In this document: piece by piece, positions 25,501-37,218 of the stretch
How the letters are laid out: each line of letters opens with the position of its first letter
Numbering within the stretch: the stretch's first letter is position 1
Assembly: GCA_003254925.1 (NCBI GenBank)
Contig: QANZ01033453.1
Span: 18,677-82,676 of the forward strand
Source of the DNA: Chamaecrista fasciculata
Taxonomy: Eukaryota > Streptophyta > Magnoliopsida > Fabales > Fabaceae
Length of the DNA: 64,000 bases
Direction of reading: 5' to 3'
Program-made: the position numbers and the translations under genes
The notes under the pieces: generated by a model
Seen by the model: only the letters and a program-made list of their open reading frames with translations
What the model was told of the DNA's origin: nothing
Databases searched by the model: none

Positions 25501-28500
25501 CTCTATACTGGTGTCTAATTGCCCTGCGCTCCACCGTATAAATATAACATCAAATTCACTTAAAGTATGCCTTTTACTTAAGGTTTTTAAATTATTTTTT
25601 TTTTAGGGGGGGGGGGGGGTTCTCATGGTCTTTTGGTTTTGGTAAAAATTTACTGGGTTAATTATGGCAATGCAGAAATTAGCGTTGCAAAAGCAGGACA
25701 GTTTAACCACTTTAGCTCTGCAATGCCAATCTTTACAAGAAGTGGACCTCTCTGAGTGTGAATCTTTGACAAACTCTATATGTGATGTTTTTAGTGATGG
25801 TGGAGGCTGCCCTAGGTTGAATTCACTAGTTCTTGATAACTGTGAGGTATGTGAATAACTTGCTTTGACCTCATTTTCTAGATCACACAGTGAAATTTGC
25901 TTATATTGATATACATAAGCAATATGCAGTAATTGATGTCATGATATTTCGTCTTCTTCTTCTTCAAGAAAATTAGTTTGACAATATTTTGCTTTAAGAT
26001 AGATTTTGCTTTTCTTTTGTGCTTGTGAGAGATTTTATTGCTTCTTCTTCTTCTTATAATAATAATAATAAAGGAAATTAATTTGACAATATTTTACTTG
26101 ATAGATTTTACTTTTCTTGTGTTTGTGAGAGATTTTATTGCTATTGTGATTTTGATGTTGAAATGATTTATTTACATTTCTGAGATTATTATGTATTTTT
26201 TTTTGTCTCAAACTTGGTTTTTAAATGGATTCAGAGCTTGACGTCAGTCAAATTCATCAGTGCCTCTTTAGTCAGTCTCTCTCTTGTTGGTTGCCGGGAA
26301 ATCAATACCCTTGAGCTTACTTGCCCTAATCTTGAGAAAGTTAATTTGGATGGTTGTGATCATTTGGAAACAGCATCATTTAATCATGTAAGTGTTACCG
26401 TTTTACTAATTGCTTTAAATTTATATTTACATATGATAAAGCTTTTGAATTCTTTATGCATTTATTTCATTGTCTATTATAAAGGAGGATAAATGTATAA
26501 TTTGGACTACTGAACTTTAGTTTGTGTGAAATCCTTTGCGTGTTTGCTTTGTTTCCTGCATTGTTACGACCCGAGTTATAATTTTCAATGCAAGATATCT
26601 GCTGTTTTCTCCCAGCTAGAGGACGATCAGGGGGCTAGAGGGCTAGTATAGCATATTGACTCAAACAATTAATACTTGGGTATATGATCTATTGTAACTA
26701 GAGGCTAAGTCCATTTTTTTCTCCTACTTCCCAGGTTGGTCTTCGGTCTCTTAATTTAGGAATATGTCCAAAATTAAATCTACTCAGCATTGAAGCACCA
26801 AATATGATCTCACTTGAATTGAAAGGATGTGGCGTTCTTTCTGAAGCATCCATTAATTGTCCACTGTTGATATCTCTGGATGCTTCCTTCTGCAGGTTAT
26901 GTTGCACTTGTTTTTATTTTTAGTTATCCTCCTTATATGCAAACTAACGCCTACGTTTTGGATGCACAGCCAACTAACAGATGATTGCTTGTCTGCAACA
27001 ACTGCCTCATGCCCACTGATAGAGTCATTAATATTGATGTCATGCCCATCAGTTGGTTCAGATGGACTTTGTTCTCTGCGTTGGCTTCCAAATTTGACTT
27101 TTCTTGATTTATCATACACCTTCTTGACGAACTTACAGCCTGTTTTTGAGTCTTGTTCACAACTAAAGGCAAGAGCCATCATAGATTTTCATGCGCTTAC
27201 TTACATAGAATAGGCTTTGTGAGACCAGTCATTGTTTTTAATTGGTAATACTAGGAAATGTTTATATGCTTCGCTGCAGATGGTGTGCAAATATTTTTGG
27301 GCAAAAATTAGGTACAATTTTTAGGTCTGTGCTATTGAAATTTCTAATAAAAAGCATAGAAAGCCCATTTCTTTATAGCTTAGCATCACATAAAGGGTTT
27401 GTAAATTTTTTTCTTTGCCACATCTCATAGTTATTGGAGAATATGCTGCTTTTCCTTTGTCCGTAAACCATGGATAATGCAATGGTTTGGCTGTATATAG
27501 ATTATCACCATTTTTTCCTCTGGAAGTTACTCTTTTCTATTATTTCTTGAAGGTACTGAAGTTACAGGCCTGCAAATATCTCACTGATTCATCACTTGAG
27601 CCTCTTTACAAGGGAGGTGCTTTGCCAGCACTTCAGGAGTTGGACTTGTCTTATGGAACTATATGTCAATGTGCCATAGAGGAACTTCTTGCTTGCTGCA
27701 CACACCTCACACATGTGAGCCTGAATGGCTGTGTGAATATGCATGATTTGAATTGGGGTTGTAGTAATGGACATATCACTGAGTTGCCTGCTCTAAACAT
27801 CTCATCTGGTACGAGTTCACATGAGAATGCCCATCTGTCAAGCGAGCAACCTAACCGTCTACTGCAGAACCTCACCTGTGTTGGATGTCCAAATATTAGG
27901 AAAGTTCTCATTCCGCCAATGGCACATTGTTTCCATTTATTATATTTAAACCTCTCTTTGTCAGCAAATTTGAAGGAGGTTGATATCGTTTGTCTCAGCC
28001 TATGTAATCTCAACTTAAGGTATGGCATTCTCTCTAACAAATGTGGGTTGGCTTGTTTCTTCTTAAAGAACATGTAATGATGTAATTAATTTTATTTTCT
28101 CTATTCAGCAATTGTTCATCTTTGGAAACTTTGAAGCTTGATTGCCCAAGATTAAGCAGTCTATTTCTCCAGGTATCAGTCTTGCCTTCAAATATTACTT
28201 ATTGATTCAATTCACACATAATATTTGTTGCTTCTCGGTGTCATATCTTATAATTCTAGATAACATGTTTAAATATATTGAGGCTTATGGTGATGATTTC
28301 TTTAATCTCATTATTGCTGTTGTTGGCTACCGTCTTCCTAAATGGAATCTATTGGAACATTAGGCCTGAAAAGTTCCCGACCCCTTATTCTTAAATTTGT
28401 CACAACTCGTAGCTTGGATTGTGAGGTTTCTTGAAGCTTCTCATAATTGGGAGTGGTTATTTTTCAAAGACTTTGATCGTTAATGGGCTGCATATGTTTT

Positions 28501-29062
28501 TCACTGACAATTTCTTTCATGTAAAATTTTTCATTCTGGGATTGGCTTTTTATGACTTCTCATCAGAAATGTATAGTACGTCTGAATCTGTTTCAGCCTA
28601 TTTATATTATTGACTATCTTTTTATTTTGAATTAATTTATGATTTAGCTCTTGTAATTCATCTGTAATATGTGAATAACATTTATCGGAGCTGCAGACTG
28701 GATGTTTTGGTTTAATATGAAGCTTGACGTTTTTTCTATTGTTTGCTGATGGGTGGGGAACTATTTGGGTTTTCCAGTCTTGCAACATTGATGAGGACGC
28801 TGTTGAAACTGCTATATCAAAATGCGGCATGCTGGAGACTCTTGATGTTCGCTTTTGTCCTAGGGTAAGTGACAGTTTAACTCATTGTTTCATTCAATTC
28901 TCTCATGTGATGCTAGAATTTTTTGTCTTCGACAATCGACATCATATATTGTGTTAACATTAATCTGTGGTTTTGCTTTACAATAATCCACAGATAAGCT
29001 CAATGAACACGGGAAGATTACGTGCAGCATGTTCTAGTTTGAAGCGAATATTTAGCAGCTAG
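22577..29062 (+). CDS. FBL15: F-box/LRR-repeat protein 15, SLOW MOTION type
   Basis: Substrate receptor of an SCF ubiquitin ligase; the Arabidopsis member (SLOMO) affects auxin homeostasis and leaf initiation rate. I infer 17 exons: 22577-22827, 23561-23771, 23920-24052, 24223-24319, 24404-24601, 24676-24946, 25034-25132, 25228-25316, 25465-25564, 25676-25846, 26235-26387, 26735-26895, 26970-27168, 27553-28019, 28109-28172, 28778-28864, 28994-29062. All joins keep frame and give 939 aa. An acidic N-terminal region precedes the F-box at about residues 140-190 (LTDDLLHMVFSFLDHTNLCK, then CRQWRAASAHEDFWKYLNFE). Cys-rich leucine-rich repeats then run from about 225 to the end (L-x-L-x-x-C motifs). 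Intron 13 begins with GC. The Arabidopsis protein is about 50 residues longer at roughly 990, and the deficit may lie at the N-terminus, where an out-of-frame MRIWCC uORF sits. Intron 9 holds a T-run/G14 tract. Confidence 0.9.
27169..27552 (+). other. GC-AG intron 13 of the F-box gene
   Basis: The exon ends CAACTAAAG and the intron begins GCAAGAG. No GT donor lies nearby that keeps the LRR frame (SCSQLK joined to VLKLQACKYL). The AAG|GCAAG context matches the strong consensus of minor GC-AG introns, which are spliced by the normal U2 spliceosome. The acceptor is TTTCTTGAAG at 27543-27552. Confidence 0.8.
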
Positions 29063-30043
29063 TAACTACATAATTTCGATGCATAATTCAAAATGTTTCC
29101 AATTCTTATTCACTTTGAGTGAAGGAACGCGAGGTAGTAAGTAGTAAACTTGGTTATTTATGGTTGACGTATAGAAATTATGTAACACAGCAAATCATGT
29201 TTGTTCTAGTAGTTCTGTAAATCCTCAAGTCTCAATTTTGGCCATCCATATAAGTAGTGTAATTGTCTTTTTGTCAGTGATAATGCTACTTCCATAGTTC
29301 TGTTTTGGATCGCTGTGAAAGAGCAAGGTTGTTGAAGTTGGAACTAAATCAATGACGCAAGTAAACCAATTTGCCTTTCTATTTCTGCCCACGCATACAA
29401 AATATGTATTAGAAGTGGGAAAGAACTAGATACAGAATAGCGCCGAGTCCTGTTATTTTGAGGATGAGGGTGCAGTTTGTAAGGTTGGGTGGGATTAGTG
29501 CTAACATACGCATGGGTGGCAACATGGTCTGCAACCTTGCCGACAAAGCATACCCTTTTGTTGTAAGGTGGGTTGTCATTAAAATTAGGCGGGTCGGGCC
29601 TTTTGTGCTACACTCATTTTCTACCCGGATTTGGTCAACACAAATACATATTTGCCCTCGCCTTATGTTACTACATGACAATAAACTGTATGGGAAAAAT
29701 ACAGTATACTAATTTAGTGATTTTTATTTTTGTAAGAGAATGAAGACAACAACTAAACAAATCAGGAAAAACAATAAAACACACAAGTACACAACAAAAC
29801 GCAACAAAAGACCTCAAGACACTACAAGTTAGAAACAAGAGCAAATGACGAAAATTTAAAAGAACTAGAACTAACACTTTGTGGAATGCCTTGAAACAAA
29901 AGGGTGCCCTCTGTTAAAGCAAATAAAGGGAAATGTATTAAGCTGTGAAATCATTGCTCTCATGGGATTAACTTTCAATTTCTTTCTATTGCGTTTCGAG
30001 GTTGCCAAATCAAATCTATAGTTTTATTATCAAGAGTTTAGAA

Positions 30044-30095
<52 letters not shown>

Positions 30096-31170
30096 TTATT
30101 TATTCGGATGAGTTTCTTGCAGTTTATTTCACAATTTTATTACTCTTAGAACAATTATAATTTATGGAGAACTTAGATTGTGTATTTAGTGTTACTTCAA
30201 AGTTCAAATAGAATTACTTTTAATGGAGGATACCTATAGAGAAACTAAAAAAGAAATGTCCTTATTGAAAGACTAAGAATGAATACAACTTACTGAATTT
30301 CATTCGCTTGCGGAAAAATTTTTAGATTTGGAAAGGTTATGGAAGTTTTTTTTTTTTTTTAATTTCTTACAAAATATTTGTTTATTGTTTTTTTAAAATA
30401 ATTATTGTAATTATTATTATTATTGTTATTATTATTACACTTGATATGAATTTGTATTTAGGTTATTTCTACATTTAATTGTAGTAAGAAGATAAGAAGA
30501 AAAAAACTTCGTACAGAAAACTAAAAGATTAAAACATATTTTGTTATTTTTTATAGTTCTAATATTTATTGTACAAAAAGATTTTATCCATTATAGCTAA
30601 TAAAAAAATGTTCCACATAATGCGCTGTCTGTCTCCTTGTCCATTATCAAATATTTTTACAGTCACAGTTTAAAACTTAAAAGTATGATGGATTTGCTAG
30701 TACTTCATCCTCATAGCCCACGTTCTTGATTGTATTTCCTGCAAGAATAGAATGGTTACTTTAAAAGTTTAAATCCAGCACAGGAACTCTGTCATTAAAA
30801 TCAAATGGCCAAAAATGTTTTTCTTTTTATTAATTTGCATTTCTTCCAATCTTTTCAGTTTTCCCTGCTATTTCTAACTTTATTTACACTTGCATTTGTT
30901 TCATTTAGGCCTTGTTTGTTTATTAACAAAAAAGTATGATAAAAAACCTAAGGGCACTTCAGTACTCTAGTACAAACGAAAAAAAGAAGAAGGTGATCCA
31001 AATGGACCCGACCACACATAACCCACCCGGTTGGTGCAACTTGCAGTTACTTTAATAGTTTTATTTATTCATTCCGCAACACAACCCGATTGAAGTAGAC
31101 GCATCACTCACTCCTTCTCTTTTCTTCTTCACTCTTCACTCCGATCTCTCTCTGTTTCTCAAACATAATC
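29063..31170. other. Intergenic between F-box and GPI-anchor genes
   Basis: The F-box 3' UTR is expected first. The open frames at 29409-29712 are antisense to one another and have no recognised domain. A TTA/TTATT microsatellite lies at 30045-30104. The last 100 bp before 31171 are CT-rich, typical of a plant 5' leader. Confidence 0.45.
30045..30104. repeat. (TTA)n microsatellite
   Basis: About 60 bp of TTA repeats with one interruption (TAGTA). A shorter related tract lies at about 30412-30440. Confidence 0.95.
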
Positions 31171-33575
31171 ATGGCGAAAATTGGGTTGTCTCTATTACTT
31201 ACCCTTCTCTTCCTTTATGCTTCTGCTGGAGATGCTGTTAACTCTCAGAGTAAATCTCCTCTACATTTCCTTCTATAATCAAAAGTCATATTTTTTCTAG
31301 CGTTTTCAAGTTTCAGACTTGGAATTTATCTGTCATTGTGTAGTGGGGTAGTGGGTTGTGGATTTTTCTTCTTTGTTCTGCTTCTGCTTTAAGATTCTCA
31401 ACTTTTTTTTTGGTGTGTGTGTTTGCACCTGAGATTTTTGTTGCTCCCCAAGCTCGGTTAGAATGAAATGTGACTTTATAATGTCAGTATTGGATTGTGA
31501 AGCTATTCTCTGACTAGATCTCAGTTACATATGATGCTTGTGTGTGGAAGTTCTCTGTTTTAAGATATTTGACTCTTCCTGTTAAAAATACCTCTTTGTT
31601 TGTGAAGAAATTGGTGGCTGAGAAAACCATCTACATTGGATCTTTAAGAGGAAAACAAGTAGATTTGTCTGGATCCTTTCCTATTCTGGTTTCATCTGTA
31701 ACTGTATCTTGGAACCAAATATAATTAAGATCTTTATCATTCAAATAAGACAAAGAACGGTATTAGCTTAAAACTTTCATTAGATTTCTACTACTTTTGT
31801 AGTTTGGAGGGGATATTTTGGTTTTTCCCTGAATCTGCTTAGAATTTAGAAGCCATTTTCTTATTGGACTATGGGACTACATTGGGGTGCATTTGATATT
31901 TCTTCATTGCATCCAACATAATTCGTTGACCTTGTTTTCTGTGTGTAACACTGACATCCCATTTTCAGCTTTGAACTGATTTTGATTATAAGATTGCTTT
32001 GTTCTGTGTTAAACGTTTTTTAGTTCTAGTTGATAAATAGGACTGTAAGAGAACTATGGTTTCAGAATGATGAGAATGTGAAATAGAGAATGACTTGGCG
32101 TTTTTCTTCTTTTAGTATTTTTGAGCTGTAGGATTTAGTATTGTTCTTAGAGAACTTTATCAATTACCTTAAAAAATTATGACTCTGTTGTAAGTTAGAT
32201 TCTAAATTAGTGCCTTCATAAATCTATTTTTCTTCTCTGCTTTTTGACATGGATGTTAATGTGAATATCATCATGATTCATTTATAGCAGCCTTTAATGC
32301 CATACAACCATACTATTCTGTATGAATTGTGTAACATTAAAATTGAAACCTATATCTTTTGTTAATTAAAGTTCATCAGTCATATAATTCCCTGGATTTG
32401 TCATAAGCAGGTGCTGTTGCTTTATGTTTCATTACTGGTTTGTATTGGCAGCTGTATGTGCACACTAGTCAATTGCCATATGATCTTTCAGTTAATTATA
32501 TTATCTGTATGATTTAATTAAAAGGAGAGCAGATGTAAATTAATCTTCTTTCAGTGCAATTTGATGTTTGGAACTGTGTTATGTGAGAAATTTCTTAGGA
32601 GTTAGGAGTGAAATCTCTTTTTCAGAGAAAGGGGAGGATTTACAATTTGATCCCTTAAAGATATATGAGTTGACAACTCACTTCTTGAAAGTTTACACAT
32701 TAATTCTCGAAAGTTATGGACACAATTAATCTTTTAAGCCTATTTTTTAGGAACTAACTTATAGGAGCAAAAGGACTAGAATGTATTGGTTCCACTACTT
32801 TTAGGGATCAAAGAGTGTTAACTAAACTTTAAAGGATTGAGTTGTTAACTTGTGTATCTTTTAATGACCAATTTATATGTTTACACTAATTCTTAGTTTA
32901 AATTCTTTTGAGTGTATTGTTTACTAGTATTTTCTCCATTTATGACATAATGAACACAACTTTCTTGCAGTTAAGGTGACTGATAACCCTGCAGACAAGT
33001 TAGTAGCTGTGATTAACGAAAACAGAACCGCTCACAAGTTATCAAGTTTATACGACAACCCGGGGCTTGCTTGTATTGCCCTACAATACATAAAAGCATA
33101 CCAAGGTGATTGTGGTGCTGTGGGAGGAGCTGATGCCAAGAAGCCTCCTGAATCTCAATTTTCTGAGACTTTTGCTCCAAATTGTGGTGTCAAGGCATCA
33201 ACACTCGCGACTATCACCGGTCGCTTCCTAGGCTGCCAGACTAAATACGTGCATGCGCCAGAGGCATTCTCGGAGATCCTCATAAGAAACCAGAGGAGTC
33301 TTGACATACTTTATAGCAAAAATCACACTGAGTTGGGAGCTGCAGTGACTGGTACCGATGGAGGATCTCCTTACTTCTGGTGTGTTTTGTTCAGCAATGG
33401 CAAATCTAACAGCAGCTTTGTGTTTGAGGATGGTGTGGCTAAAATAACCAAACCTGGGTGCTTCAGTGGAGCCAATGATCAGTGCAGTGGCGCTTACGAC
33501 CGGTCTCAACTCAGTGGGATATCGCTGTTTGCGGCCACTGGTCTGGTTGCTCTTGCTCTTGCTTTTGCTTTATGA
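31171..33575 (+). CDS. GPI-anchored protein, At3g06035/At5g19250 family
   Basis: A secreted plasma-membrane-anchored protein of unknown biochemical function. Exons are 31171-31249 and 32971-33575 (GT-AG), giving 227 aa. Residues 1 to about 21 form a signal peptide (MAKIGLSLLLTLLFLYASAG). The mature part has conserved Cys residues (GLACIALQYI, GDCGA, NCGV, GCQTKY, FWCVLF, GCF, QCSG). It also has potential N-glycosylation sites (NRT, NHT, NSS) and the KLVAVINENRTAHKLSSLYD opening typical of the family. The end is a small-residue stretch (YDRSQLSG) followed by a hydrophobic tail (ISLFAATGLVALALAFAL) with no cytoplasmic residues, as expected for GPI attachment. The long intron carries a decayed MITE (about 32630-32900). 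The family assignment is firm; the role is not known. Confidence 0.9.
32625..32905. mobile_element. Decayed fold-back MITE in an intron
   Basis: Inverted, diverged arms carry 'gatcccttaaagatat'/'ttaatgaccaattta' and 'gagttgacaact'/'ttgagttgttaact' pairs. No target duplication is recognisable. It lies within the only intron of the GPI-anchored protein gene. Confidence 0.5.
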
Positions 33576-33684
33576 TCACTACACTTCCACAGAAATTTGT
33601 TGATTTTATTTTTACTTGATTATGGGGCTGCTTCCTCTTTGTTGTATCTGGGAGGTCTTGCCTCAACTATTTCTTTTTTTTTTT

Positions 33685-33930
33685 AGATCTATTTTTTAGT
33701 CCTTGAATTTATCTCAAAATTACGATGTAGTCCTTGAATGTTGATAATACATTTTTTGGTCATTGATTTTCTTACAAACTAAACTATTTAGTCCCTGAAA
33801 TGTTATCTGTAGGGACTAAATGTTTGATATTTACAAAAAAAAAATCAGGGATCAAAAAGTATATTTTTAATATATAGGAACTAAATTGTAGTTTTGAGAC
33901 AAATTTAAGGATTAAAAAGTAGGTTATCTC
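33685..33930. mobile_element. Fold-back MITE downstream of the GPI-anchor gene
   Basis: About 245 bp. The left arm (CTATTTTTTAGTCCTTGAAT) is the inverse of the right arm (TTAAGGATTAAAAAGTAG), and 'tttagtccctg' recurs inside. The ends are approximate and there is no clear target duplication. Confidence 0.65.
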
Positions 33931-34269
33931 TTTTTTTCTTCTTCTTCTTGAAAGTTTCAATTTGTTTTGTTTTTTTCAAGGAATCCATGGCAATTTTTTG
34001 CTTTTGGATAGAGCTTTGATGCAATTCTTTCTCTGTAGATGTATGTCTGTCCCCATAGTTTGTATCTGACTTCTTATCCTCTGAATGAGAGACGTACAAA
34101 TTGTTTTACAAGATCCCTTGTTTACATATAAAAACGAAATATGCTCTTGCTATTTAGATTAACTCATCCATTTTTTATGGGTAAAATTTCTTATATCTTT
34201 GTCATATTTCTCCAATTAGAAGTTTAAATTAAATATGGTTTGATTTGTTGTGCAAAAGAAAAGTGATAA

Positions 34270-34567
34270 AAGATGGGTCTGATTGGTTGCCCTGTTTCTT
34301 GTTTCCGTTTTCACTGAAAACAAGAAATATGATTGAAAACGTGTTTTGTACAGTTTTTTTGAAAATGTGAAACAGGCTGAAAACAGGAAACGTCAAAAAG
34401 ACGTTTTCAGTATTTTTAAAAACAAACTTATGATATTTTGCAACATTACACAAAAGTAAACTATTTAATTATGTTAATATCATCATTTAGTTATAATCAA
34501 ATTTAAAAACATATAAAAATTAGTGTTATTCAAGTTAACATAATTTAAATATGAATGAAAACGATTT
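34270..34567. mobile_element. Tourist-like MITE, truncated copy
   Basis: About 300 bp, matching in reverse orientation the complete element at 62236-62665 (shared GGGTCTGATTGGTTGCCCTG end and 'cagtatttttaaaaacaaac' and 'aatatgaatgaaaacgattt' stretches). It stops exactly where the long-TIR element at 34568 begins, and its missing end does not reappear after 37218. Confidence 0.75.
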
Positions 34568-35389
34568 GAATAAACTCCCAAATTGGTCCCTGGATTATTG
34601 GGTCGCTGACAGATTGGTCCTTGAATTAAGGAAATTGACAAATAGGTCCCCAAATTTTACAAACGTTAGTCAAATTGGTCCTTCTGTTAAATACTTAAAT
34701 GTCCGTTAACCCACCAGCTGACGTGGCCGTTAACTGCTGACGTGACACGTTAAGTGCCACGTCAGCAGTTGGAAAACTGAAAAAAAAAAAAAAACCAAAT
34801 GTGCATTTCCTGCCACATAAGCGCCACATAAGCATTGGTCCCTTCAAAAATCAAATTGGTCCCTGAGTCATAATTTTTTCAGAAAAAAAAAAATTAATTT
34901 TTACTCACCCATTCTTATCCCACTATTTTCAATTCCCCCTCTTTTTTATCATCTTCATTCATTTTAGTCCCAAATCCTGAAAATAAAATTGTTAAGTGTC
35001 CCAAAACTCTTTCAAACATTCCAATTTAGTCCTTAAAAATATTTTAAACTCTAATCCCCTAAAACTTAAATTTTTTTTTTATCTTAATCTTCATCTTCCC
35101 AATTTAACATAAATCTCTAATTTTATTTTAATCCCTAAACCCCCTAATTTTTTTTAATCTTCATCTTCATATTCATCATCTTCATCGATTCATTTCATCT
35201 TCACCCCTAAACCCTAAAAAGATTCAGGGACTAAATCGAAAATAAACCCAGGTAATCACTATAATCCCAAACATTAAAACAAGCACAACTCAGGCAACGT
35301 CACACAGATCTCCATCATCCTTCTACTTCTCTTCTTCATCTCCATCATCCTTCTACTTCTTCACATAGATCTCACCACTGCAAACTCAG

Positions 35390-35900
35390 GCAACGTCAAC
35401 GACAGCTTCGCCGCCGCGTGCGGCGGCTCCGTCTTCCTCTTCCTCACTCTGTCTCTTCCAATCATCATCATCATTCACTTGCATCATTGTTCAGATCTGG
35501 GTCGCGAGCAGGGGAGATTTGTGCAATTTGGGCGCTGTTTTGAGAAGTCGATTTCTCCATCTTCCTCATCCTCAGGCGCGTCTTCAACTTCTTCGATTCG
35601 TTCGTCTTCTTCAGCATTGCCGACGCCCTTATCGTCGTCATTCTACGTCGCCGACGCCGCATCCGTCTCCCGCCATCTACTGTGAAAATTTCCGGTGCTT
35701 TGATGAAGTCGGAAAATTGTGCCACTGGAAAGCGCTTTGGTTTGTAGAAAAATAACTACAACGAAGCCTCCATATTCGATTCGATCACAACGAAGCCTCA
35801 CACTCTCTCTCTTCCTCCCCGTTTTGTCCCTCCGCCGTCCTCTTCTGGAAATCGATTCGTTTGCTGTGGGTTTTCATCCAGATCTGTGTTGTGTTCTGTG
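35390..35900. other. GC-rich insert inside element 1
   Basis: This stretch has overlapping open frames on both strands (plus 35479-35685 and 35519-35755, minus 35471-35725) rich in Ser, Arg and Pro. CpG words (GCCGCCGCGTGCGGCGGC) contrast with the AT-rich arms. Captured exon sequence is a reasonable guess from its position, but no protein family could be named. Confidence 0.4.
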
Positions 35901-36359
35901 TTGTGAATGAAGAATCAAAAGAAAAAAACACCAATCTCATATGAAACGAAATCACACCGAATCCAGATCTTCATCTTCGATAACATCTTTCACTCTCAAA
36001 ACTCAAAAGAAACAAAGAATCAAAGAAAAAAAAACACCAATCTCATATGATTCGACACTCTGACATTGTAAATCTAAAATCGTTGTGTTTTGTGTTGTGA
36101 ATCTGTGTTGTGAATTTGTGAATCTATGAGGAAGAAGAACGTGATTTGTGAATCTGTGGGTATGATGATGCTGATGAAAAGAGGGAGATGAAGATCGAAG
36201 ATGATGAATGATGATAATGAATCGAAGACGAAGATGATGAATGATGAAGATTTAGGGACCAAAATGTTATTTTTTTAATTCTGATTTAATAAATTTGAGG
36301 CAAGGTGAAAAGGAAAGTAGAATTTAGGGACCAAATTGCAAGAGAGTAGTTTTTTTTAG

Positions 36360-36830
36360 GGGTTTAGTATTTAGGGTTTAGGGTTTTAGATTTTAGGGTT
36401 TAGGGTTTAGGATTTTAGGGGTTAGGGTTTAGGTTTTAGGGTTTTTAATACTTTTAAGGACTAAATTAGAATGTTTGGTAGAGTTTTGGGACACTTTAAG
36501 GGTTTAGGGTTTTGGGGTTTAGGGTTTAGGGTTTAGGATTTTAGGGTTTAGGGTTTTTAATACTTTTAAGGACTAAATTGGAATGTTTTGAAGAGTTTTG
36601 AGACGCTTTATAATCTTAGAATTTTAGGGTTTAGGATTTTTGGGTTTAGGTTTTAGGGTTTTAGGGTTTTTAATACTTTTAAGGACTAAATTGAAATGTT
36701 TGGAAGAGTTTTGGGACGCTTTATAATCTTAGGATTTTAGAGTTTAGGATTTTTGGGTTTAGGTTTTAGGGTTTTAGGGTTTTTAATACTTTTAAGGACT
36801 AAATTGGAATGTTTGGAAGAGTTTTTGGAC
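36360..36830. repeat. Tandem array with telomere-like TTTAGGG words
   Basis: About four units of roughly 110-120 bp. Each pairs a GGACTAAATTGGAATGTTTG segment and a TTTTGGGACGCTTTATAATC segment with runs of TTTAGGGTTTAGG and variants. TTTAGGG is the plant telomere unit, but here it is degenerate and embedded in a longer period inside a transposon arm, so it is not a chromosome end. Confidence 0.8.
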
Positions 36831-37218
36831 ACTTTACAATTTTATTTTGAGGATTTTGGACTAAAATGAATGAAGATGATGAAAAGAGGGGAAGTTGAAA
36901 ATAATGGGATAAAAATTGAACTTAGGGACCAATTTGAAGAAGAGATGAAATGTTTTTTTTTAATATTAATGCTTATGTGGCAGGAAATGCACATTTGGAT
37001 TTTTTTTTTTTTTTCAATTTTTGAACTGCTGACGTGGCACTTAACGTGTCACGTCAGCAGTTAACGGCCACGTCAGCTGGTGGGTTAACGGACATTTTAC
37101 AGAAGGACTAATTTGACTAACGTTTGTAAAATTCGGGGACCTATTTGTCAATTTCCTTAATTCAGGGACCAATCTGTCAGCGACCCAATAATCCAGGGAC
37201 CAATTTGGGAGTTTACTC

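Larger units (their letters stand above)
34568..37218. mobile_element. Long-TIR Mutator-like element 1 (Pack-MULE-like)
   Basis: A 2.65-kb element. Its outer ends are inverted copies (AAACTCCCAAATTGGTCCC at left, the complement at right), and the inverted similarity extends several hundred bases inwards through a palindromic GCTGACGTGGC-rich segment and an ATGAATGAAGATGATG block. Between the arms is GC-rich, CpG-rich sequence (about 35390-35900) unlike the surroundings, plausibly captured from a host gene but not identified. The right arm holds a tandem array with TTTAGGG words. There is no transposase. Matching flanking duplications were not found. Confidence 0.75.

Noticed and set aside
27592-28073. 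Minus-strand frames across F-box exon 14
   Set aside because: They are shadows of the LRR-coding exon, with no domain of their own.
29409-29712. Overlapping frames downstream of the F-box gene
   Set aside because: They are antisense to each other and unrecognised, with no gene-like structure.
35471-35725. An Arg-rich minus-strand frame as a nuclear protein
   Set aside because: It arises from CT-rich sequence in transposon cargo; the other frames are equally open and none is recognisable.
36360-36830. A chromosome end or true telomere
   Set aside because: The TTTAGGG words are degenerate and part of a longer tandem unit inside a transposon arm, with genes on both sides.
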